From contig JACQTR010000050.1 of the NCBI GenBank assembly GCA_016210705.1, positions 1 to 6,316 of the forward strand: DNA of 6,316 bases. The letters are read 5' to 3'. The translations under genes were made by a program, and so were the position numbers. The notes beneath the pieces were generated by a model, which was not told where the DNA came from, ran no database searches, and was given only the letters and a program-made list of their open reading frames with translations. This document shows positions 1 through 5,674 of the stretch, piece by piece (positions within the stretch are counted from its first letter, which is position 1; each line of letters begins with the position of its first letter). This DNA is from Chloroflexota bacterium (GTDB lineage: Bacteria; Chloroflexota; Dehalococcoidia; JACQTR01).

Positions 1-7
1 CACCTAA

Positions 8-526
8 GTGGAAAGAAGTGGGGAGGGTTTTCTTACCCTCGAAATCGAAGAAGGTAATGAACCTGAGGGCGTTTGGGACGCTGAGTTGAGAAAAGCTGCG
101 CAAAAGCTTCCTTCGCTAAAAGCTTTCAAGCTGCCTGTAAAAATTTCTTGTGCTGGTGTGGCGGATGAGGTAGATGCGGAGTCCGGAGAAGATGTGGGGA
201 TTTATTGGGTCACTATACGTATCTTGGGGGACGAAGAACCTGTTAGACTTGGGAAACAGGGTTCGTTCAAAATTGGGGGCTGCACGTTTTGGACATCTGC
301 TATTTCCAGATTGCTTGGTGGGCGTAACGTGACCGACCCTATTTATGGTTATTATGATTATCCCAAAGCAAATAGCATTTCTTTTGACGTTTTGTTGCAT
401 AAAGAAGCCGAAAGGACGGAATATGCAATTGTCATTCGTAACATCCTAGACGTTGTTCGCTCGTACATTCGAAAAGTCCTTTCCGACTTCGATGCTATCA
501 AAGAAGGCTTCGAAGGACAAGAATGA
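8..526 (+). CDS. Unrecognised 172-residue protein preceding purC
   Basis: I do not recognise this protein. The reading frame opens with GTG at 8, directly after an in-frame TAA at 5-7, and ends with TGA at 524-526. Only 7 bases lie upstream, so no ribosome binding site can be judged, and the true start may be a later codon or the gene may be the 3' part of a frameshifted longer one. The predicted protein is soluble, with no signal peptide or membrane segment. Residues 11-62 are rich in Asp and Glu, about 63-130 look beta-rich with an aromatic patch (GYYDYP near 114-119), and about 134-168 look like a long charged helix. It ends 6 bases before purC, so the two are probably co-transcribed. A 60-base sample (361-420) is about 40% GC, clearly lower than purC, which hints at a different origin. 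The opposite-strand frame at 116-400 is taken as a shadow. Confidence 0.6.
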   Translation: MERSGEGFLTLEIEEGNEPEGVWDAELRKAAQKLPSLKAFKLPVKISCAGVADEVDAESGEDVGIYWVTIRILGDEEPVRLGKQGSFKIGGCTFWTSAISRLLGGRNVTDPIYGYYDYPKANSISFDVLLHKEAERTEYAIVIRNILDVVRSYIRKVLSDFDAIKEGFEGQE

Positions 527-532
527 GGCATT

Positions 533-1438
533 ATGGAACCGTTACTTGAAACTAACCTCCCCAACCCTTACTACCGAGGCAAGGTGCGGGATACCTATGA
601 CCTAGGCGGCGATGAATTGCTCATGGTGGCCACCGACCGCGTCTCCGCCTTTGACGTGGTCCTCCCCAGCGGCATCCCAGGCAAGGGTATTGTCTTAACC
701 CAGCTTTCGGCCTTTTGGTTTGAGAAGACGGCCCATTTGGTGCCCAACCATCTGGTGGAGGTAGTGGAAGACCCTCGTCTGCTTAACGCCTGCTTGCCCT
801 CGGGGGTTTGCTACGCCTACCCGGCCTATGTGGCCGGACGTTCTATGATCGTGAAGAAGGCCCAACGCGTCGAAGTGGAGTGCGTGGTTCGGGGCTATCT
901 GTCAGGCTCGGCTTGGACGGAATATCAGGACTGGGGCACCGTAGGCGGCATTCCCTTGCCGCCAGGGTTGCAAGAGAGCCAAAAATTGCCCAAGCCCTTA
1001 TTCACTCCCACCACTAAGGCAGACACGGGCCATGATGTCCCTGTCACATTCAAACAACTAGAGAAAAAAGTGGGCCCCGATTTAGCCCGAGAACTGAGGG
1101 AAAAGAGCCTAGCCGTTTACAGCTTCGCTGCCGAGTACGCTCTAACCAGAGGCCTCATCATCGCCGATACCAAGATGGAGTTCGGCTTCGTTGATGGCCA
1201 GCTTACCCTCATCGATGAACTCCTCACCCCGGATAGCAGCCGCTTTTGGGCAGTGGAAGATTACGGCGTGGGCAGCTCGCCGCCCAGCTTCGATAAGCAA
1301 CTGGTGCGAGACTGGCTCATCGCCTCGGGCTGGAACAAGGAACCCCCAGCACCACCACTACCCCCAGAAATCGTGGCCCAAACGGCGGAACGCTATCGGG
1401 AAGCCTATCGCCGACTTACAGGGAGAGAACTGCTATGA
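533..1438 (+). CDS. purC: Phosphoribosylaminoimidazole-succinocarboxamide synthase (SAICAR synthetase)
   Basis: This cytoplasmic enzyme joins CAIR and L-aspartate using ATP to give SAICAR in de novo purine synthesis. Family hallmarks are clear: GKVRDTYDLG at 16-25 (ATP-binding glycine-rich start), ATDRVSAFDVVLP at 33-45, VVRGYLSGSAW at 118-128, FTPTTKADTGHD at 157-168, and ADTKMEFGF at 211-219 followed by LIDELLTPDSSRFW at 226-239 (nucleotide and metal site). At 301 residues it matches the longer bacterial/yeast-like form rather than the roughly 240-residue E. coli form. After TGHD the usual ENI-type stretch reads VPVTF, a local variation. The ATG at 533 is 6 bases after the upstream stop; a GAGG (525-528) sits close and an AAGGA (513-517) somewhat far, so the ribosome binding site is weak and translation may depend on the upstream gene. 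Its TGA overlaps the ATG of purS (ATGA). Identification is secure. Confidence 0.97.
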   Translation: MEPLLETNLPNPYYRGKVRDTYDLGGDELLMVATDRVSAFDVVLPSGIPGKGIVLTQLSAFWFEKTAHLVPNHLVEVVEDPRLLNACLPSGVCYAYPAYVAGRSMIVKKAQRVEVECVVRGYLSGSAWTEYQDWGTVGGIPLPPGLQESQKLPKPLFTPTTKADTGHDVPVTFKQLEKKVGPDLARELREKSLAVYSFAAEYALTRGLIIADTKMEFGFVDGQLTLIDELLTPDSSRFWAVEDYGVGSSPPSFDKQLVRDWLIASGWNKEPPAPPLPPEIVAQTAERYREAYRRLTGRELL

Positions 1439-1692
1439 ACTATTTAGCCAAGGTCTATGTTACCCTAAAGCCCACCGTCAACGATCCCCAGGGTTTGACT
1501 ATAAAAGGCGGTCTGCTGTCTTTGGGGTTTGGAAGCGTTCAAGAGGTGCGGGCAGGCAAGTATATGGAGATTCGCCTCAATGGGGCCAGCCTAAACGAAG
1601 CTAAAGAGCAGCTTCAGGCCATGTGCCATCAGCTCTTGGCCAACCCCGTCATCGAGGACTATCGTTTTGAGGTAGAGGAAATTCGGGGATAA
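1435..1692 (+). CDS. purS: Phosphoribosylformylglycinamidine synthase subunit PurS
   Basis: PurS is the small structural subunit of the three-part FGAM synthase (PurS, PurQ, PurL), which converts FGAR to FGAM with glutamine and ATP. The 85-residue product has the family's length and layout: N-terminal strand YLAKVYVTLKPTVNDPQG (residues 3-20), then the helix and glycine turn KGGLLSLGFGSVQEVRAGKY (24-43), then EIRLNG and a C-terminal pattern LLANPVIEDYRFEVEE (68-83), matching the family's typical NPVIEDYxxE ending. The ATG overlaps the purC stop (ATGA) and is preceded by GGGAG at 1421-1425 with 9 bases of spacing, implying translational coupling. The gene ends TAA followed at once by in-frame TAG. 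Unusually, purQ and purL do not follow; the next gene is convergent. Those subunits must be elsewhere for this protein to work. Confidence 0.95.
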   Translation: MNYLAKVYVTLKPTVNDPQGLTIKGGLLSLGFGSVQEVRAGKYMEIRLNGASLNEAKEQLQAMCHQLLANPVIEDYRFEVEEIRG

Positions 1693-1713
1693 TAGCGGTT
1701 TGGATGCCTTTTA

Positions 1714-1914
1714 TTAGTCCTCGTACTCAAAAACCTCGAACATAATAGCTTGGACAGGGCAGGCATCGGCGGCCTCTCTAATAGTAGCCTCGCTGGCACC
1801 ATGAGGATCGATGATCACCGCCTTATTTTCCTCGTCCAGGTCAAAAACGTCAGGGGCAATAATCGTGCAAGTGCCCGCCCCAATACAAGTCTCTCGATCT
1901 ACCCATACTCTCAT
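1714..1914 (-). CDS. Small ferredoxin, probably [3Fe-4S] type
   Basis: A 66-residue electron carrier. It starts MRVWVDRETCIGAGTCTIIA and carries three candidate cluster cysteines: C10, C16 and C52 (in DACPVQAI). The position that would hold the second cysteine of a CxxCxxC motif is A13 (C-I-G-A-G-T-C). This pattern is known from [3Fe-4S] ferredoxins, for example those serving actinobacterial cytochromes P450, and from some single-cluster [4Fe-4S] proteins with a non-cysteine ligand; alanine cannot ligate, so [3Fe-4S] is the inference. The APDVFDLDEENKAVI stretch (20-34) is typical of the family. The ATG at 1914 has GAGGTG (1919-1924) 4 bases upstream. It lies 36 bases after the LUD-domain gene on the same strand, so the two are probably one transcript. 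It ends with tandem TAA stops and converges on purS 21 bases away. Its redox partner is unknown. Confidence 0.9.
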   Translation of the reverse strand: MRVWVDRETCIGAGTCTIIAPDVFDLDEENKAVIIDPHGASEATIREAADACPVQAIMFEVFEYED

Positions 1915-1950
1915 TTGTCACCTCGACCCAATTTTACTTTAGATACCGCC

Positions 1951-2595
1951 TCAAAACCCCAGCTTTTCGCCAACTAACATGGTAGTGATCCGTCCCTGAA
2001 CTCCCTCTCTCTCGTAGATGACGATCTTGCCCACAAAAGTGCCTGGGAAACCAACCTTTTTCATCCGCTGGTCTTCGAGGGGGACGCAGTGCTCCCTCAA
2101 ACGCCTCATGGCCATCTCAAGGCTGGGTACCAGTTTGTTTATTCCCACTACCCAGATGACCCTTTTGGCCCCATATACATAGCCCCCCTGGCGGCTGCCC
2201 GAAGCATCGGCGCCCACCACTTCGCCGGTGGCGGCAATGGCTTGGACGCTCCCCAAGAAGTACTCGGCGGTGGTGGAGGCGCGGCGAAGCCTAGCCTGCT
2301 CCTCGGGGTCTTGCTCAGGCAGGATCATATCTTTGTAGTTTCGCCAGGGGTGTTTCCCTTGAATCAAAAGGTCGATGAAGCCGATCTCCTCCAGGGTGGT
2401 GGAGGAGCCGGTCATGACCTCGGCCCCGGCCGGGATCATCTCCTGCAGTTTGGCCAAAGCCGACTCTCTATCGAGAACAAAGAGGGGATTGAAGTTTCGT
2501 CTCTGTAGGGCAGCCATGGTCTTTTCCACTGTGGCCATATCAGGAAGGGTATTCCAATCTATGGCCGTCTCCGCTGCCTTCTCAATGTAAGTCAT
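1951..2595 (-). CDS. LUD-domain protein (LutC/YkgG-like, formerly DUF162)
   Basis: The protein belongs to the LUD family, whose best-known members LutB and LutC take part in lactate oxidation to pyruvate. Visible family signatures are VMTGSSTTLEEIGF (60-73), the RRASTTAEYFLGSVQAIAATG run (104-124), ADASGSRQGGYVYGAKRVIWVVG (129-151) and the terminal VGEKLGF. At 214 residues it is a single-domain protein with no cysteine cluster of its own and no signal peptide. The ATG at 2595 is chosen over an upstream in-frame TTG at 2601, because AGGAGG (2602-2607) is 6 bases from the ATG but abuts the TTG. No lutA or lutB lies nearby; the companion is the small ferredoxin 36 bases downstream, which suggests a redox-linked role but not necessarily lactate. 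Stand-alone LUD proteins of this kind are common and mostly uncharacterised, so no gene symbol is given. Confidence 0.88.
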   Translation of the reverse strand: MTYIEKAAETAIDWNTLPDMATVEKTMAALQRRNFNPLFVLDRESALAKLQEMIPAGAEVMTGSSTTLEEIGFIDLLIQGKHPWRNYKDMILPEQDPEEQARLRRASTTAEYFLGSVQAIAATGEVVGADASGSRQGGYVYGAKRVIWVVGINKLVPSLEMAMRRLREHCVPLEDQRMKKVGFPGTFVGKIVIYEREGVQGRITTMLVGEKLGF

Positions 2596-2601
2596 GGTCA
2601 A

Positions 2602-2607
2602 CCTCCT
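2602..2607 (-). promoter_or_regulatory. Ribosome binding site deciding the LUD gene start
   Basis: The minus strand reads AGGAGG here, a full match to the Shine-Dalgarno core. It is 6 bases from the ATG at 2595 and directly adjacent to the in-frame TTG at 2601, so only the ATG is a plausible start. Confidence 0.85.
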
Positions 2608-2659
2608 AACGAAGGTTTTTGCTTTTGGGTTAGGAAAAGAGTTCTTAACCGACTATATG

Positions 2660-2688
2660 ATTATAAATCCGAAACTATAGTTGGGTAA
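2660..2688 (-). promoter_or_regulatory. Candidate sigma-70 promoter for the LUD-ferredoxin pair
   Basis: On the minus strand a perfect TATAAT (2660-2665) is preceded, with a 17-base spacer, by TTACCC (2683-2688), which matches the TTGACA box at only 3 of 6 positions. Transcription would start near 2653, leaving a leader of about 57 bases before the LUD ATG. It lies in the AT-rich gap just downstream of the HEPN-like gene's stop, where a separate promoter is expected if the LUD gene is not read from the his operon. The -10 box is convincing, the -35 box is not. Confidence 0.5.
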
Positions 2689-2697
2689 TAAACACTT

Positions 2698-3972
2698 TCA
2701 ATCTTTTGGTGCAGCTTCGTTTCTCGGCTCTTCAGAATCTGCGCCGTATCTCATATTACCGACCCATTCATCGATATCCCCAGGCTTCTTCAATTGATCC
2801 GCGCGGTCGAGAATAGACATGGCAACACTATGAGTTATCGACGCTAACTCCGCAACCTCATCGTCCGAGACATCGGGCCGCCGCCCATGCCGAACACCGG
2901 AGCCTTTGCCGTACAGCTTTCGCACCCGTCGGTCAACTCCTTTACGACCGTCGCGTGTGGGCCCCCCTATCATAAAGGCAGCACATTCTGCAATCGCTGC
3001 CGTCTGGCCACGAAATGCGATATTGTCGGTGAAATTGTAACCAAGCATCATCTCCAGAGCGGAAGAAACGAGTAACATACGTGTGCCGTTAGAGTGTGGT
3101 TTGCAGGCCTCTCCTAAGGTTTCAAGACTACTTACCACAGCTTCAAGTAGCGGTGTTGAGGGGCGTTTTGTGGCTGCCAAGAGGTTCTCTGTTCGCCTCT
3201 CATCCACGCAGGAAAGCAGATCTTCCCATACTCTAGCAAAGCAATCTCCCGTACCCGACCAACTCCTAAGTCTAAAGCTGTAGGGCCTGCATGTGCCCAG
3301 CTCACGATACGGAACACTTTCGCGTGCGGGATTACGGTCTTTGAGCCTGAATTGAAACACTCGCTGACTCAACATGAATTTAACTCCACAGCCTCGCAGA
3401 AGATTCAAGTATCGTTCTATTCTATGTACTGCCCAATGAAGGGCTGTTGTTTCGTCACCAGGTGCTTCGACACGTGCGAATGCCATCGCATTTGTTGTTA
3501 CTCGAAAAAATGGCTCTTTATAAAGTCTTTGAAAATCGTCTTCGGATATTGGTACTAGCTCAACGTTAAAGAAACTAGGTCCAGACCTTTTGATACTCAT
3601 ATCCTCAACGAGAAATTCCAAACGGCGAGTCTTGCGTCTATTGGCGAGTTCTAGAATAGTATCAGTAAGACTCTGCTCCAACTGAACTCTGTCAACATTC
3701 GGCACAGCTAGAGCCAGAGTCATAAGACTCCACCCATCAAAACGGCTAATGTATGTTAATGTGTGCTCTGTATCCGAAAAAGAAAGCTGATCTGGGTTAG
3801 CATCTACGATTTGTTGTACTGCCGCCGTAAATAAATCCCTAGCTTCTGGCACTTGGTGCCACCAAACACTCCAAGAAGTCCTTCCTTGCTCCAAATATGG
3901 ATTTTTAAGAGCAAAGACTTCGGCTGCTTTGATAAGCTGCCGGGCTATGGTGTTGGCCTGTTCCAGCTCCAT
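2698..3972 (-). CDS. Unknown protein with C-terminal Apea-like HEPN domain
   Basis: A 424-residue soluble protein without signal peptide or membrane segment. The first 270 residues or so are unrecognised and mix helices and strands. The C-terminal part (about 275-395) resembles Apea-type HEPN domains: a helix RMLLVSSALEMMLGY (298-312), then NIAFRGQTAAIAECAAFM (317-334), then RKLYGKGSGVRHGR (351-364), then a final helix. Such domains are all-alpha and often belong to RNases with an R-x4-6-H active site. Aligned on LY-x8-HG, His362 is kept but the expected Arg falls on Gly357, so activity may be lost or altered. ATG at 3972 follows the hisB stop by 12 bases, with AGGGAAG as a fair ribosome binding site, so it is likely co-transcribed with hisDCB. 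Its composition (about 43% GC in 3781-3840) is well below that of hisB, suggesting acquisition. A role in defence or RNA cleavage is possible but unproven. The last 14 residues are a charged tail. Confidence 0.75.
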   Translation of the reverse strand: MELEQANTIARQLIKAAEVFALKNPYLEQGRTSWSVWWHQVPEARDLFTAAVQQIVDANPDQLSFSDTEHTLTYISRFDGWSLMTLALAVPNVDRVQLEQSLTDTILELANRRKTRRLEFLVEDMSIKRSGPSFFNVELVPISEDDFQRLYKEPFFRVTTNAMAFARVEAPGDETTALHWAVHRIERYLNLLRGCGVKFMLSQRVFQFRLKDRNPARESVPYRELGTCRPYSFRLRSWSGTGDCFARVWEDLLSCVDERRTENLLAATKRPSTPLLEAVVSSLETLGEACKPHSNGTRMLLVSSALEMMLGYNFTDNIAFRGQTAAIAECAAFMIGGPTRDGRKGVDRRVRKLYGKGSGVRHGRRPDVSDDEVAELASITHSVAMSILDRADQLKKPGDIDEWVGNMRYGADSEEPRNEAAPKD

Positions 3973-3984
3973 TGTCTTCCCTAG

Positions 3985-4581
3985 CTAATCAATGATCCCC
4001 TTAGTGCTGGGCACTTGACCCTGGAGGCGCTCATCGAGGCGGGTGGCCCCATCCAGGGCTCGGCCCAGGGCCTTGAACAAGGCCTCTACCTTGTGGTGGT
4101 CGTTGCTTCCGGCCAGAAGGCGGGCGTGAAGGTTCAACCTTCCCTCTATAGCTAGAGATTGAAAGAAATGGCTAATAAGGGTGGTGGGCAGATCCCCTAC
4201 CCTATCGCCAGCAAAGTCGGACTCTATCACCGCGTGCCCCCGGCCGCTTAAGTCCATGGCCACCAGGGCCAAGGCCTCGTCCATGGGGACGATGGCGTGG
4301 GCCATACGCACTATACCGCGGCGCTCGCCCAACGCCTGGCCTAAGGCCTGGCCCAAACACAGGGCCACGTCTTCAACCAGGTGGTGCTGATCCGAGGCAG
4401 AGTTGCCGCTGGCCTCAAGTGTTATGTCAAGTAGGCCATGGCGAGCTACCTGCTCCAAAAGGTGGTCAAACATCCCCAGTCCGGTAGCGATATTGGCCTC
4501 ACCCTTGCCGTCCAGGTTTAGCTCCAGGCCGATTTTGGTTTCCCTGGTCTCCCGCTGGACTACGGCTTTTCTTTCACCCAT
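3985..4581 (-). CDS. hisB: Imidazoleglycerol-phosphate dehydratase
   Basis: The enzyme dehydrates imidazoleglycerol phosphate to imidazoleacetol phosphate, the sixth step of histidine synthesis, in the cytoplasm. The 198-residue length is that of the stand-alone dehydratase, not the fused E. coli HisB. Manganese ligand motifs of both pseudo-repeats are present: FDH (H40), RHG (H48), DQHHLVED (64-71) and, in the second half, H138 and NDHHKVEALF (160-169). PMDEAL (99-104) and DLSGR (110-114) are also typical, and the protein ends PSTKGIID as the family does. In the GNSASDQHH region Asn60 stands where Asp is common, a minor variation. The ATG at 4581 lies inside the end of hisC (8-base overlap), with AGGAG about 6 bases upstream, so coupling with hisC is likely. 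hisB is followed by the HEPN-like gene instead of hisH or hisA. Confidence 0.97.
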   Translation of the reverse strand: MGERKAVVQRETRETKIGLELNLDGKGEANIATGLGMFDHLLEQVARHGLLDITLEASGNSASDQHHLVEDVALCLGQALGQALGERRGIVRMAHAIVPMDEALALVAMDLSGRGHAVIESDFAGDRVGDLPTTLISHFFQSLAIEGRLNLHARLLAGSNDHHKVEALFKALGRALDGATRLDERLQGQVPSTKGIID

Positions 4582-5662
4582 CTTTTTCTCCTAGACGGTT
4601 TAAGGCCTCGATCAAGGCATCGGTGTGCTCCGGTTTGCCCACGCTGATGCGAAGGCAGTTTTCCAGGCCAGGGCTGTTGTAGTAGCGTACAAAAACGCCT
4701 TCCCGCCTCAGCTTCTGGAGGATAGAGGGGGCCTCGCCCTTTATCACCGGACACAGGATGAAATTGGCCTCTGAGGATAAGGGTTTTAGGATTTTACTAG
4801 CTTTCAGGAGCGTCGACAGCCTCTCCCGCTCGGCGAGAATGGCATCAACGGTTGCTTTCAGATAATCGATATCGGCCAGGGATTCCACCACGGCCAACTG
4901 GGCGGCGGCGTTGACGTTATAAGGCGGTTTGATTTTGAACAACATCTCAGCGAAGGATTGAGGGAAGATCCCATAACCCACCCTGAGGCCAGCTAATCCG
5001 GCCCACTTGCTGAAGGAGCGCAGGACGATGAGGTTTTCGTAACTCGGCACCAAGGGAGCCACCGTAGCCCCGCTGAACTCGTAATAGGCTTCATCCACCA
5101 CCACCAATATCCCCGCTTCCAAAAGACTTAATACATCTTCTTTAGGGATGCTATTGCCGCTGGGGTTATTAGGGGAGGCCAAAAAGATCATCTTAGTGTC
5201 GCCATCTATTGCAGCCTTAACTGCCTTTACGTCCACATCGTATTGAGGGTTTCGAGGCACATTAACGGTTAGTCCTCCACAAAGGTCGACGAAAAAACGG
5301 TACATAGGGAAGGTAGGCTCGCAGACGATCACCTTATCGCCGGGGTCAACGCAGATGCGGCAGATGAGGTCGATAAGTTCATCGCTGCCGCTTCCCAAGA
5401 CTAGGTGCTCGGTTCCTACCCCTACGTAGTCGGACAAGGCCTGGCGGGCAACATATTGGGTGGGGTCAGGATATAGGTGATAGCCGGAGTAGTGGGCCAA
5501 AGCCTCTTGCACCCGAGGAGAACAGCCATATGGGTTTTCGTTGCCATCTAGCTTAATTATTTTCTCCACAGGGACTCCGCTGCTCTGGCTCAAGGCCTCC
5601 TGAGGGGCCAGAGGCTGGTAACCTATAAAAGAATGGAGTCTGGGCCGTATGCTTTTCACCAC
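4574..5662 (-). CDS. hisC: Histidinol-phosphate aminotransferase
   Basis: A PLP enzyme of fold type I that moves an amino group from glutamate to imidazoleacetol phosphate, giving histidinol phosphate. The 362-residue length is normal. Visible landmarks are KLDGNENPYGCSP (37-49), YPDPTQY (64-70), GSGSDELIDL (90-99, phosphate cradle), SPNNPSG (163-169) with its conserved Asn, VVDEAYYEF (188-196) with the Asp that binds the pyridine nitrogen and the Tyr that binds the cofactor oxygen, and SFSKWAGLAGLRVGYG (216-231) with the Schiff-base Lys219 and Arg227. CLRISVG (336-342) holds the substrate carboxylate arginine. The start is GTG at 5662, followed by a second GTG; AGGAG (5670-5674) is 7 bases from the first, which is preferred. 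It starts 12 bases after the hisD stop and overlaps hisB by 8 bases. Confidence 0.97.
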   Translation of the reverse strand: MVKSIRPRLHSFIGYQPLAPQEALSQSSGVPVEKIIKLDGNENPYGCSPRVQEALAHYSGYHLYPDPTQYVARQALSDYVGVGTEHLVLGSGSDELIDLICRICVDPGDKVIVCEPTFPMYRFFVDLCGGLTVNVPRNPQYDVDVKAVKAAIDGDTKMIFLASPNNPSGNSIPKEDVLSLLEAGILVVVDEAYYEFSGATVAPLVPSYENLIVLRSFSKWAGLAGLRVGYGIFPQSFAEMLFKIKPPYNVNAAAQLAVVESLADIDYLKATVDAILAERERLSTLLKASKILKPLSSEANFILCPVIKGEAPSILQKLRREGVFVRYYNSPGLENCLRISVGKPEHTDALIEALNRLGEKDG

Positions 5663-5669
5663 AAGTAGT

Positions 5670-5674
5670 CTCCT
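5670..5674 (-). promoter_or_regulatory. Ribosome binding site of hisC
   Basis: The minus strand reads AAAGGAGA around here, with the core AGGAG 7 bases before the first GTG (5662) and 10 before the second (5659). Both are workable, the first better. The site overlaps the A of the hisD TAA stop region, so hisC is likely translated by ribosomes finishing hisD. Confidence 0.7.

Noticed and set aside
1191..1604. Plus-strand frame of 137 codons spanning the purC-purS junction
   Set aside because: It overlaps both secure genes in another frame and resembles no protein family.
1690..1716. AT-rich inverted repeat between purS and the ferredoxin gene (TAATA...TATTA) as a bidirectional terminator
   Set aside because: The 5-base stem arises from the tandem stop codons on both strands, the inner pairing is poor and there is no clear U-tract after a GC-rich stem.
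2089..2508. Plus-strand open frame of 139 codons opposite the LUD gene
   Set aside because: It is a glycine-rich shadow of the well-supported LUD-domain gene, with no family features.
2629..2680. Short inverted repeats (GGTTA/TAACC and CTATA/TATAG) upstream of the LUD gene as operator or terminator
   Set aside because: Stems of about 5 bases in AT-rich DNA are expected by chance and no U-run follows.
3352..3558. Plus-strand small cysteine-rich frame opposite the HEPN-like gene
   Set aside because: The cysteines are scattered, there is no ribosome binding site of note, and the opposite frame is long and continuous.
2698..3972. A toxin-antitoxin pair built on the HEPN-like gene
   Set aside because: HEPN toxins usually sit beside a small MNT or other antitoxin gene; the neighbours here are hisB and a LUD gene, so no partner is visible.
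4330..4360. Near-tandem 12-base repeat in hisB encoding GQALGQAL
   Set aside because: The HisB family normally has an LGxALxxALG pattern here, so it is ordinary coding sequence.
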